Shown: positions 26,014 to 34,956 of the stretch, piece after piece
How the letters are laid out: each line of letters begins with the position of its first letter
How positions within the stretch are numbered: the first letter of the stretch is position 1
Assembly: GCA_024711125.1 (NCBI GenBank)
Contig: JANJTM010000056.1
Coordinates: 1 to 45,903, forward strand
Length of the DNA stretch: 45,903 nucleotides
Origin: Rhodothermales bacterium
Lineage (GTDB): Bacteria > Bacteroidota > Rhodothermia > Rhodothermales > UBA10348
Direction: 5' to 3'
Notes under the pieces: model-generated
Seen by the model: only the letters and a program-made list of their open reading frames with translations
Told to the model about the DNA's origin: nothing
Databases searched by the model: none
Translations under genes and position numbers: made by a program

Positions 26014-27039
26014 TCAGGCCGAAAAGGATCGGGAGACGTCCACGAGCCGGTCGAGCTTACGGGCCGCCGATCCGTCGTCCAGCGCCGCTTCGGCCTTGCG
26101 CGCTCCATCCTGCGGGTTTTCGGCCACGCCGGCCGCGACCAGGGCGAACGCCGCGTTCAGCACGACGACGTCGCGGTGCGGACCGCGCCGGCCGGCGAGC
26201 ACCGCCCGCAGGATGTCGGCGTTGACGTCGGCGCGCCCGCCCCGGACGGCCTCGAGCGGGGCCGAGGCGAGGCCGAGGTCCTCGGGGCGCACGCTGCGGA
26301 CGGTCGGCGCGCCGGGACCGCGCTGTTCGAAGACCCGGGTCGGTGCCCCCGGGGAGAACTCGTCCAGCCCGTCCTGGGCGTGCACCGCGAAGACGTGCTC
26401 GGCGCCGAGGCGGGACAGGATCTCGGCCGACGTCTCTGCAATGTCTCCCGAGAAGGCTCCGAAAACGCCGCGTCGAACCCCGGCAGGGTTGCAGAGGGGC
26501 CCGAGGATATTGAAGAACGTCCGCACGCCCAGCGCGCGCCGCACCGGCATCACGAACCGGAGGGCGGGATGGAAGAGCGGCGCGAACATGAATCCGACGC
26601 CGGCCTCGCGAAGACACGCTTCCACCCCCTCGGCCGGGAGGTCGATGCGGACGCCCAGCGATTCGAGTACGTCGGCCGAGCCGCAGAGCGACGAAACGGA
26701 CCGGTTGCCGTGTTTCGCGACGGTCGCGCCCGCTCCCGCCGCCGCAAACATGGCGGCGGTCGAGATATTGAACGAGCCCGAGTGGTCTCCGCCCGTCCCC
26801 ACGATGTCCACCGTGGCGGGGTCGGGCGATCGCACCGGGATCGCGTACTCCCGCATGATCCGCGTGAAGCTCGCCAGTTCCTCGACCGTCTCGCCTCGGC
26901 TGCGCAGGCCCATCAGCAGGCCCGCGGTCTGCTCCGGGGACGCGTCTCCCCTCAGCAGGGAGTGCATCACCGACTCGGCCTCGTCGGGCGTGAGTTCGTG
27001 ACCGGTGGAAAGCCGTGTCAGGGCGTGTCTCAGCGGCAT
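26014..27039 (-). CDS. trpD: Anthranilate phosphoribosyltransferase
   Basis: The product has 341 residues. The PRPP-binding loop GTGGDHSGSFNIST, KHGNRSVSSLCGSADVLE, FMFAPLFHPALRFVMPVRRALGVRTFFNILGPL (described here as the 26520-26600 region) and the DEFSPGAPT stretch identify it. It transfers phosphoribose to anthranilate. N-terminal helices contain RGDASPEQTAGLLMGLRSRGET, the usual dimer region. It starts 7 bp after the trpG stop and is not fused to trpG, unlike in enteric bacteria. Confidence 0.96.
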   Translation of the reverse strand: MPLRHALTRLSTGHELTPDEAESVMHSLLRGDASPEQTAGLLMGLRSRGETVEELASFTRIMREYAIPVRSPDPATVDIVGTGGDHSGSFNISTAAMFAAAGAGATVAKHGNRSVSSLCGSADVLESLGVRIDLPAEGVEACLREAGVGFMFAPLFHPALRFVMPVRRALGVRTFFNILGPLCNPAGVRRGVFGAFSGDIAETSAEILSRLGAEHVFAVHAQDGLDEFSPGAPTRVFEQRGPGAPTVRSVRPEDLGLASAPLEAVRGGRADVNADILRAVLAGRRGPHRDVVVLNAAFALVAAGVAENPQDGARKAEAALDDGSAARKLDRLVDVSRSFSA

Positions 27040-27046
27040 CTGGGGC

Positions 27047-27627
<581 letters not shown>

Positions 27628-27631
<4 letters not shown>

Positions 27632-28632
27632 GCGGTCAACGGCGATCGGTGCGTGACGAGGAGACCGGTCGCTTCGCGGACGCGGTCCATGATCGAGGAC
27701 GCCCGCTCGCGTGCCTTGATCCCACCCTCCCGCAGCACATCCATCACGTCGTCCGGACGCGCGGCCAGCGCGCGTCGCTTCTCGCGGGCCGGACCGAACG
27801 CCGCGTCGATGAACCCGATGAGTTCCTTCTTGGCATGCCCGTACCCGTATCCGCCGGCCCGGTAGGCCGCGGCGATGCGTTCCCGGTCGGCCTCCGGGGC
27901 AACGAGCCGGATGAGATTGAACACCGAGCACGTGGTCGGGTCCTTGGGCTCCTCGAGCGGCGTGGAGTCGGTCCTGATGCTCATGACCTTCTCCTTGAGC
28001 ACCTTGCCCTCGTCGAAGATGCCGATGGTATTGCCGTAGCTCTTCGACATCTTGCGGCCGTCGAGCCCCGGGACCACCGCGACATCCTCGAGGATGTACG
28101 GCTCGGGGATCGGAAAGACCTCGCCGAACGTCGCGTTGAACCGCAGCGCGAGGTCGCGGCAGATCTCGATGTTCTGTTTCTGGTCGGCCCCCACGGGCAC
28201 CTGGGTGCCCCCGTAGATCAGGATGTCGGCGGCCTGCAGCACCGGGTAGTTGAAGAGCCCCGCATTGGCCGACAGGCCCTGGGCCACCTTGTCCTTGTAC
28301 GAGACCCCTTTCTCGAGCTGCGAAACGGGCGTGATCGTGTAGAAGACCCACGCGAGTTCATTCACCGCGGGAACGTCGCTCTGCAGGAAGAGGCTCGACG
28401 CCGCCGGGTCGAACCCGAGCGCCAGGTAGTCGAGCGCGACGTCCACGCTGTACCGCCGCAGGGCCTGCGCGTCGTGCAGCGTCGTCATCGCGTGGTAGTT
28501 CACGATGAAGTAGTACGACTCGTGCCGGCGGTGCAGGTCGATGTGCTGGCGGATCGCACCGTAATAATTGCCCAGGTGCAGCGTGCCCGAGGGCTGGATG
28601 CCCGATACGATGACGGGAGCCGGTCGCGCCAT
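27628..28632 (-). CDS. trpS: Tryptophan-tRNA ligase
   Basis: The product has 334 residues from the ATG at 28632, or 336 from a GTG at 28638 that overlaps the preceding stop as GTGA; both starts are plausible. Class I synthetase signatures are PSGTLHLGNYYGAI (HIGH equivalent) and KMSKSYGNTIG (KMSKS). PVGADQKQNIE and the NLIRLVAPEADRERIAAAY region are typical of bacterial TrpS. It charges tRNA-Trp and is embedded inside the trp biosynthesis run between a small helical gene and trpG, which is unusual and could link supply with use of tryptophan. No separate promoter or T-box is visible in front of it. Confidence 0.95.
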
Positions 28633-28634
28633 GG

Positions 28635-29090
28635 TCACCGTCGAACGAGGTCCCGGGCCAGCTTGAGCCGCTCGGAACTATGCCGCGCGACGTTTTCGAA
28701 GACGGCGCGCGTGCGGATGTGATGCTCGACTTCCTTCTCGGCGGCGACGAGGGTCGCGAATCGTTCCTCGGCCTTGACGAGCGCCTGTCCGATCTCGGTG
28801 ACCGTTCCGGACATCGTGAAATCGTCCGGTTCGAGGTCGGTGCCGGTGTAGGCCGTTCCGCCCGCCGAATAGACGGTCTCGGCCAGGTGGCCCAGGTCGC
28901 CGCGCAGGACCTTCATCGAGCCTGTCAATCCGGGCAGGGCTTCCGCGTCGAGCGAGCGGACCGCTGCGTCGTACGTGTGCATGAGCACCGTCAGCTCGCG
29001 GAGGATCGGATTGACCCGGTCGGCGGTCTCGGCGCGGGAGATGGTGCGCCCGGCCCATCCCTTGTTCAGAAGCAGGTCCTTGACTCCCAT
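28635..29090 (-). CDS. Helical protein of unknown function between trpE and trpS
   Basis: The product has 151 residues, predicted almost wholly helical: MGVKDLLLNKGWAGRTISRAE, a helix with RVNPILRELTVLMHTYDAAVR, another with GSMKVLRGDLGHLAETVYS, a central loop GGTAYTGTDLEPDDF, then two long charged helices (GQALVKAEERFATLVAAEKEVEHH and RAVFENVARHSSERLKL). A four-helix bundle is plausible. Scattered Glu/His pairs (KEVEHH, ARHSSERL) recall ferritin-like metal sites, but the spacing does not let me claim one. There is no signal peptide or membrane segment, so it is probably cytoplasmic. It begins 58 bp after trpE and its stop touches the trpS start, so it is surely part of the operon. I do not recognise the family. 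Confidence 0.75.
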   Translation of the reverse strand: MGVKDLLLNKGWAGRTISRAETADRVNPILRELTVLMHTYDAAVRSLDAEALPGLTGSMKVLRGDLGHLAETVYSAGGTAYTGTDLEPDDFTMSGTVTEIGQALVKAEERFATLVAAEKEVEHHIRTRAVFENVARHSSERLKLARDLVRR

Positions 29091-29148
29091 GACAGCTCGT
29101 GGTGGTCGTGAAACATGAATACGATCCGGCGGCCGTACTGGTCCCGGA

Positions 29149-30639
29149 TCACAGCAGATCGCGCGATGCCAGCAGGATCGCCTGCCGCAGCGCCCGCGCC
29201 TTGTTCTCGGTTTCCTCGAACTCGCGGTCTGGGTCGCTGTCGGCGACGATTCCGGCGCCGGCCTGCACGAAGATCGCATCCCCCTGCACGAGCATCGTAC
29301 GGATCGTGATGCAGGTGTCCAGATTTCCGGAAAAATCCAGATAGCCCACGGCGCCTGCGTACGGGCCCCGACGCGTCGGTTCGAGGGCGTCGATGATCTC
29401 CATCGCCCGCACCTTGGGGGCTCCGCTCACGGTGCCGGCCGGAAAACACGCCGCGAGCGCATCGATGGCCGACGCGCCGTCACGAAGCCTCCCGGAAACC
29501 GAAGAGACGATGTGCATGACGTGGGAGTACCGCTCGACGAACGCGTACCGGTCCACGTGCACGGATCCCCACGAGCAGACGCGGCCGAGGTCGTTCCGAC
29601 CGAGATCCACGAGCATCAGGTGTTCGGCGCGTTCCTTGGGGTCGTCGAGCAGGTCGCGTTCATGCTGCGCGTCTTCCTCCGGCGTTTCGCCGCGCGGCCG
29701 CGTGCCCGCGATCGGAAGGACCTCCGCCCGCCCGTCCTCCACACGGACGAGCACCTCGGGCGAGGATCCGATCAGCGCGAACCCGTCGAATTCGAGGTGG
29801 AAGAGGTAAGGCGACGGGTTGACCTGACGCAGCGCACGGTAGAGGTTGAACCGGTCTCCGCGGAACGGGAGCCGGAAACGTCGGGACAGCACCACCTGGA
29901 AGATGTCTCCCTCGTAGATGTGCCGCTTTGCCGTCTCCACCGCCCCGGCAAAGGCCTCGCGGTCGAGGTTCGCTTCGAGCTCGCCCGTCAGCCGGACCGG
30001 TTCGGGCGCCCCGGTCGCCCGCACGAGCCAGCCCGCCATTTCGTCGATTTGCTGCTGGGCCCGGTCGAATGCGTCCTCCAAGTCCGTGTCGGGCTCCACG
30101 AAAACCGTCGCCATGAGCACGAGCTGGTGCCGCACGTGGTCGAACGCGACCACCCGGTCGTACAGGCACCAGACCCCTTCGGGCGTACCCAGGTCGTCGG
30201 GTGGCCCGTCGCCCAACCGCTCGAGCAGCCGCACCGTGTCGTAGGCGGCGTATCCGACGGCGCCGCCGGTGAAACGGGGCAGCCCCGGCACGCGCAGCTC
30301 CTGCCGGCTTCCGGCCTCCCTGCGCAGCACGTCGAACAGGTCGCCGTCGACCGCGGTGCGCTCCCCCGTGCGGGTATCCAGCCGCTCTACGTGCCGGGCG
30401 CGCGCGGTGAACACGGCGTACGGGTCCCGTCCCAGGAACGAATAGCGCGCCAGCTTTTCCCCGCCCTCGACGCTTTCGAGGAGGAAGGCGTACCGGGAGC
30501 CCTCGCGCAGCGCGAGGTACGCCGAGACGGGCGTGAGGAGGTCGGCCGAGAGGCGGCGGTGCACCGGGGCGGCGAACCGACCGGTTCCGGCCGCGCGAAG
30601 TTCGGCGCAGCGTCGCAGGAAGGTGGCGCGGGAGTCCAT
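29149..30639 (-). CDS. trpE: Anthranilate synthase component I
   Basis: The product has 496 residues. The chorismate-binding domain shows EGDIFQVVLSRRF, NPSPYLFHL, LIGSSPEVLV, PIAGTRPRGETPEED, LVDLGRNDLGRV, FPAGTVSGAPKVRAMEIID and QAGAGIVADSDP. The N-terminal domain contains FLLESVEGG, the LLES element that binds tryptophan for feedback inhibition in studied TrpE, so allosteric control is probably intact. It makes anthranilate from chorismate with TrpG. The ATG at 30639 fits the N-terminus of the family. Only 35 bp separate it from mscS, without space for a leader peptide with tandem Trp codons, so classical attenuation is unlikely at this place. Confidence 0.95.
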   Translation of the reverse strand: MDSRATFLRRCAELRAAGTGRFAAPVHRRLSADLLTPVSAYLALREGSRYAFLLESVEGGEKLARYSFLGRDPYAVFTARARHVERLDTRTGERTAVDGDLFDVLRREAGSRQELRVPGLPRFTGGAVGYAAYDTVRLLERLGDGPPDDLGTPEGVWCLYDRVVAFDHVRHQLVLMATVFVEPDTDLEDAFDRAQQQIDEMAGWLVRATGAPEPVRLTGELEANLDREAFAGAVETAKRHIYEGDIFQVVLSRRFRLPFRGDRFNLYRALRQVNPSPYLFHLEFDGFALIGSSPEVLVRVEDGRAEVLPIAGTRPRGETPEEDAQHERDLLDDPKERAEHLMLVDLGRNDLGRVCSWGSVHVDRYAFVERYSHVMHIVSSVSGRLRDGASAIDALAACFPAGTVSGAPKVRAMEIIDALEPTRRGPYAGAVGYLDFSGNLDTCITIRTMLVQGDAIFVQAGAGIVADSDPDREFEETENKARALRQAILLASRDLL

Positions 30640-30674
30640 CGGGAAGGTGGGAGCGGGTCCGGGGGGGCGCCCCG

Positions 30675-31589
30675 TCAGTCGGGTGTGTTCGCGGGCCCCC
30701 GGTCCGGCGATGCGAACTGCGGGGTGTCTGGCGTGGTCACGTGGATCGCGGGGACCGCGAATTCGATGCCTCCGTGTGCCCGCCACGCCTCGAGAATGCT
30801 CACGGTGAGCGCATGTTCGGTGCCCCGCCGTTTTCGCACGTCGCACAGGTACCGCAGCGTCAGCCGGATCCCGTTATCCACCACCCGGACGTACACGAAA
30901 GGGGTGAGCACGGAGTAGTGGATGAGGAATTCCCGGGACATGTCCCTCAGTTCCTTCTGCGCCTGCTGCGACACGATCGCGGCCGATTCCTCGGCGAGCC
31001 CGAGCAGGATGTCGCGGGCGGCGCTCCAGTCGCTGCGGAACGTCAGCGTGAACGACACCTCGTTCCACACGAAGTTGAAACCTCGCGAGAAATTGTACAG
31101 CGCATGCTCGAAAAGCCACGAGTTCGGAATGTGCACGATGCGGCCGGTGGACTGGTCCGCGTCCACCCATCCCCGGATTTCCATCAGGGTGGTGCGCAGC
31201 ATCCGTATGTCGATGACATCTCCCGTGACCCCGCCGATCTCGATGCGCTCCCCGATCCGGTAGGGGCTGATCAGCCCGATGCGCATCCAGCCCGCGATCG
31301 ACAGGAGCGCTTCCCGCAACGCGATGGCGAGGCCGGCGCCGACGACGGTGAGCACCGTGATGAGCCCGCGCACGTCCGGCGACAGCAGCAACAGGACGAG
31401 CAGGATCGCGATCGTCCCGGCCGTGCGCCGCACGATGCGCGACGCGTGGTAGACCCGGGTCGGATCCTCGAGGCTGCCCCGGACGATACGCAGGGCGAGT
31501 CTCGCGAGGAGCGCGAGCGCCATCAAGCCCCCGAGTATCACCAGGACCCGGTGCAGCAACTCGTCGCCGACTTCGAAGGGCAGCGCCAT
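30675..31589 (-). CDS. MscS-type mechanosensitive channel
   Basis: The product has 304 residues. It has three hydrophobic segments (about 13-35, 54-71 and 76-94); the last one, GLITVLTVVGAGLAIALREALLS, has the small-residue packing of the pore-lining TM3 of MscS. The beta domain follows (YRIGERIEIGGVTGDVIDIRMLRTTL and GRIVHIPNSWLF). It is longer than the minimal family core at the C-terminus and ends with a Pro/Asp-rich tail. It would release solutes upon membrane tension. It begins 8 bp after the ClC gene and ends 35 bp before trpE, so ion/osmotic functions and tryptophan synthesis may share a transcript. Confidence 0.87.
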   Translation of the reverse strand: MALPFEVGDELLHRVLVILGGLMALALLARLALRIVRGSLEDPTRVYHASRIVRRTAGTIAILLVLLLLSPDVRGLITVLTVVGAGLAIALREALLSIAGWMRIGLISPYRIGERIEIGGVTGDVIDIRMLRTTLMEIRGWVDADQSTGRIVHIPNSWLFEHALYNFSRGFNFVWNEVSFTLTFRSDWSAARDILLGLAEESAAIVSQQAQKELRDMSREFLIHYSVLTPFVYVRVVDNGIRLTLRYLCDVRKRRGTEHALTVSILEAWRAHGGIEFAVPAIHVTTPDTPQFASPDRGPANTPD

Positions 31590-31597
31590 GGATGACT

Positions 31598-33451
31598 TCA
31601 GTGCTCGGCCGTATCGGCGTGCGCGCGCAGCACCGCCCGGTGATATTCCGAAGATACCTGCGACTGCTTCAGGAAGCCCACGATACGTCCGCCGGCATCG
31701 ACCACGGGCAGTTCCGTGGATGCCGTCGACTGGAACACGTCCAGCGCCTGTTCGAGCGTTGCCCCTTCGGATACCGAGACGAAGGGCACCTGCACGTCCG
31801 ACGCGATGATGAGCTGCCGCATGGATTCTCCCGCGGTGAGCAGCGACTGCACGTCCTCGAGCAGCACGAGACCCGTGTAGTGTCCGGGCCGCTCCGGATC
31901 GGCTACCGGGATCACGACCTCCTGCGTCCGGGTGAAGACCGACAGGATCTCTGCGAGCCCCGAGCGCGGCTCGAGCACGCGGAACTCCTTCGTCAGGCGG
32001 GCCACGTCACGGACGCTGACCGACGCCAGCACGTTGGGCAGCACTTCCTGCCGGTGGGCCGGCGAATCGGCGTGCGTGCGCACCTGCTGGGTGTACAGGC
32101 TCCACCGGTTGACCAGCAGGTGCACGATCGTGGCCGAAAAGATGAGCGGAACCAGCAGGCCGTAGCTGCCCGTCATCTCCGATATCATGATGGTCATCGA
32201 GATCGGTACGCTCGAAACGCCCGAGAATAGCGTGGCCATGCCGATCATGACGTAGGCCTGGGGCTGTGCCACGAGTTCGGGCCAGGCGGCGTGCAGCGCT
32301 GTGCCGAACACGCCCCCCAGCATGCCCCCGATGACCAGCGACGGGGCAAAGACGCCCCCGGAACCGCCCGATCCGATCGTGAAACTCGTCGCGGCGATCT
32401 TCGCGACCACGAGCGTGGCCATGATCAGGAACGGAAGCGTACCGTCCATCGCGTGCTGCAGCCAGCCGTACGACGATCCCAGCACGGGCGGAAATACGAA
32501 CGCGATGGCTCCGACCAGGAGCCCTCCTACCGCCGGCTTGACGGCCTTCGGAACGGACAGCCGGTCGAAGATGCGCTTCCTGGCGCCGTCGAACGCATGG
32601 ACATACAGGATCCCGATCGCGCCGCAGAGTATCGAGAACACCGCCACGGGCAGCAGCTCCACCGGATGCACCCACTGGAAATGCGGCGCGTCGAACACGG
32701 TGCCCGAGCCTTCGAACATCGCGAAGACCGAATACCCGGTGATGCCCGAAATGACGGCCGGCATCAGCGCCTCGGTCTCCATGTCGTCCCGGTACAGGAC
32801 CTCGACCGCGAAGAAGGCGCCCCCGAGCGGCGAGCGGAAGACCGCCCCGATCCCCGCGGCGACGCCGGCCACCATGAGGATCCGGCGCTCCCGCTCGCCG
32901 AGGCCGAGCCGCCCGGCGATCTCCGACGCGATCGCGCCCGCGATCTGGGCGACGGGGCCCTCCCGGCCCGCGCTTCCCCCGGAACCGATCGTGGCGGCCG
33001 AGGCGAGCGTCTTGACGATCGGAATGCGTCGGCTCATGCGGCCGCCCTGCCGGTGGAAGGCGCGGATCACCGCGTCGGTACCGTGTCCCTCGGCCTCCGG
33101 TGCGAACCGGTACACGAGCCAGCCCGACAGCAGGCCGCCGAGGGCGGGCACGATGAAGAGCAGCCAGCGCCGGGTGGGGTTCATCGACACCTCGAGGTCG
33201 AAGACCGCGCCCCCCGATTCGCCACCGGGCAGCGGCATGCGGTAGCCCACCAGTTCGAGGAGGAACCCGTTCGACGCCAACGAAACCGCGTGGGAGAAAA
33301 CCAGCGCCGCAAGGCCACCCGCGGCGCCCACGAGCGCCGAGAGCATCATCCACCGCCCGGTGAGCCGCCAGTCCAGGTGGTCGTCCAGCAGGCGGCGCGC
33401 TGCCGGGCCCAGCGTGCGGGCGAAGGGGATCTCGAAGCGCGAAAAGTCCAT
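31598..33451 (-). CDS. ClC family chloride channel/antiporter with C-terminal CBS domains
   Basis: The product has 617 residues. The ClC selectivity motifs are GHGTDAVIR, GSGGSAGREGP (external gating Glu present) and GSGGSGGVFAPSL, within about ten membrane helices (residues 35-450). Two CBS domains occupy about 475-605 (ASVSVRDVARLTKEF, then TEVVIPV-like and STELPVVDAGGRIVGFL). At the place of the inner proton glutamate of E. coli ClC (second E of IIEEM) the sequence reads FAVEVL, so Val may replace it. If the alignment holds, this protein may be a channel or an uncoupled transporter. The start at 33451 follows a 144-bp divergent intergenic region shared with the VKOR-DsbA gene. Confidence 0.92.
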   Translation of the reverse strand: MDFSRFEIPFARTLGPAARRLLDDHLDWRLTGRWMMLSALVGAAGGLAALVFSHAVSLASNGFLLELVGYRMPLPGGESGGAVFDLEVSMNPTRRWLLFIVPALGGLLSGWLVYRFAPEAEGHGTDAVIRAFHRQGGRMSRRIPIVKTLASAATIGSGGSAGREGPVAQIAGAIASEIAGRLGLGERERRILMVAGVAAGIGAVFRSPLGGAFFAVEVLYRDDMETEALMPAVISGITGYSVFAMFEGSGTVFDAPHFQWVHPVELLPVAVFSILCGAIGILYVHAFDGARKRIFDRLSVPKAVKPAVGGLLVGAIAFVFPPVLGSSYGWLQHAMDGTLPFLIMATLVVAKIAATSFTIGSGGSGGVFAPSLVIGGMLGGVFGTALHAAWPELVAQPQAYVMIGMATLFSGVSSVPISMTIMISEMTGSYGLLVPLIFSATIVHLLVNRWSLYTQQVRTHADSPAHRQEVLPNVLASVSVRDVARLTKEFRVLEPRSGLAEILSVFTRTQEVVIPVADPERPGHYTGLVLLEDVQSLLTAGESMRQLIIASDVQVPFVSVSEGATLEQALDVFQSTASTELPVVDAGGRIVGFLKQSQVSSEYHRAVLRAHADTAEH

Positions 33452-33476
33452 CCGGGAAGGGGGTGCGGGCAGTAAG

Positions 33477-33503
33477 TTGCGCACACCGCGTTCCGGATAC
33501 AAT
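33477..33503 (+). promoter_or_regulatory. Possible promoter for the VKOR-DsbA gene
   Basis: TTGCGC (33477-33482) and TACAAT (33498-33503) are separated by 15 bp, or 18 bp counted from TTG to TA. The second box is a good -10 of general bacterial type but lacks the TTTG ending seen at the other promoters in this window. It lies 92 bp before the ATG at 33596 in the only region free of genes. Confidence 0.3.
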
Positions 33504-33595
33504 GCCCGGACGCAACCCGGTGCGCCGGTCGGATCAAAGGTCCGTCGCGAAGGTTCCTACCGCGCCTCGAGCGATCCGACCATCCGTTCCCGCGC

Positions 33596-34837
33596 ATGAC
33601 AGCTTCCGCAAAGGGTCCCATGGCCCGCGTCCGGGCTTCACGTCCCCTGTTCGATCGGCTCCACTTCGCGGGAGCCCTGCTCGGCCTGCTCGTCGTCGTA
33701 CACCTGTCGATCATGGTGGATCGCGGGTTCGACCGGGGCTGTTTCGGGTTTTCGGAACCCACGGCCACCGTCGAGTGCGAACTCGTGACGTCCAGCGACG
33801 CCGGCACCCTGATGGGCGTCTCCAACGCGACGTGGGGGCTCGGGTACTATGCCGTCCTGGTACTCCTCGGGCTGCTCGCGGGCGCGCTCGATGCCCGCAG
33901 GGCCTCGACCTGGCGCACGATCCGTGCCGCGGTGCTGACGTTCGGGGTGCTGTATTCCGGGTGGCTCTTCTACGTCCAGGCCACCGAGATCGGCGCGTTC
34001 TGCAAGCTCTGCCTGATCTCGGCCGGCATCACGCTCGCCCTCTTCCTGCTCGTCGCGGCCGACCTGCGCGCCGCCGTTCCCGCACCCACCTCCGAACCTG
34101 CCATGAAAACGCGTTTCTACGCGACCGTCGCCCTGGTGGCGGTCGCGCTGGTTGTCGCCGACCTGTCGTACTTCTCGGGCCTCGAGGTCGCCTCGGCCGC
34201 GCCGCAGACCGAAGCCGCTCCCTCCCTTGCGGCCGCCGCCGACCCGGTCCCGCAGGCGCCGCCGGCCGCGGCGGTCTGCCAGTACGACGATTCGGTGCCG
34301 GTGTACGCCGAATACGCGTCCTTCCTCCAGCTCGGCGATCCGTACCTGGGCTCCGACAAGGCGAAAGTGGTCGTGATGGAGTTCATCGACCCGAACTGCC
34401 CCCACTGCGCCACGATGCACCCGGTCATGAAGCAGGTGGCCGAGAGCCACGGCGACAAGGCGAAGGTGTATGTCGTCCCGTTCATGCTCTGGCCCGACAT
34501 CTCGCTGCTTCCGATCGAGGCGATGTACGTCGCGGCGCAGGATGGGCAGTACTACGGGATGCTGGAGGCGCTCTTCGCCGCGCAGGGACCCAACGGGTAC
34601 ACTCCGGCCCAGCTGCGCACGATGGCCGAAGGCCTCGGCATCGACGGAGCCACGTTCATGGATCGGCTGTCCCGGGGGCTGAACCGAGAACAGATCGTGC
34701 GCCGCCGCATGCAGATCTCGCAGATGGGCATCCGCGGAACCCCGGCCGTCATGATCAACGGCCGTCTCGTGCACAACTCGTCCAAGACCGTGGCCTGCCT
34801 GCGGCAGATGATCGACGAGGCGGCCGCGGCGGGCTGA
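33596..34837 (+). CDS. VKOR-DsbA fusion: disulfide-bond-forming membrane oxidase
   Basis: The product has 413 residues. Residues 20-160 form a four-to-five-helix vitamin K epoxide reductase domain with the loop cysteines Cys49 and Cys61, and the quinone-linked pair Cys136-Lys-Leu-Cys139. One further helix (about 172-190) leads to an Ala/Pro-rich linker and a periplasmic thioredoxin/DsbA-like domain with the active site Cys268-Pro-His-Cys271 (DPNCPHCATMH) and the cis-Pro loop GTPAVMING. Such fusions oxidise secreted proteins and pass electrons to quinone, replacing DsbA and DsbB. This fits a cell with many exported proteins with cysteines. An alternative ATG exists at 33620. The gene stands alone on the plus strand before tkt. 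Confidence 0.9.
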   Translation: MTASAKGPMARVRASRPLFDRLHFAGALLGLLVVVHLSIMVDRGFDRGCFGFSEPTATVECELVTSSDAGTLMGVSNATWGLGYYAVLVLLGLLAGALDARRASTWRTIRAAVLTFGVLYSGWLFYVQATEIGAFCKLCLISAGITLALFLLVAADLRAAVPAPTSEPAMKTRFYATVALVAVALVVADLSYFSGLEVASAAPQTEAAPSLAAAADPVPQAPPAAAVCQYDDSVPVYAEYASFLQLGDPYLGSDKAKVVVMEFIDPNCPHCATMHPVMKQVAESHGDKAKVYVVPFMLWPDISLLPIEAMYVAAQDGQYYGMLEALFAAQGPNGYTPAQLRTMAEGLGIDGATFMDRLSRGLNREQIVRRRMQISQMGIRGTPAVMINGRLVHNSSKTVACLRQMIDEAAAAG

Positions 34838-34882
34838 CGGGATCGTCGTCGGTCTTGGACAAAAACTTGCCGTTCGGTCCGG

Positions 34883-34910
34883 TTGCGTTCCGGGCGGGCA
34901 CGTAGCTTTG
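34883..34910 (+). promoter_or_regulatory. Bacteroidota-type promoter for tkt
   Basis: TTG (34883-34885) and TAGCTTTG (34903-34910) fit the -33 TTG and -7 TAnnTTTG consensus known from Bacteroidota, with a 17-bp spacer (slightly short). It lies 46 bp before the tkt start and in the gap after the VKOR-DsbA gene, so tkt and the genes after it may form their own transcript. Confidence 0.55.
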
Positions 34911-34956
34911 GCCGACCTCCGGCCCAGCCGGCCCAACCAGCGCCCGAACCGAGTCG

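Noticed and set aside
30640-30674. trp attenuator or T-box before trpE
   Set aside because: The 35-bp gap is too short, and has no Trp-codon leader, T-box sequence or competing hairpins.
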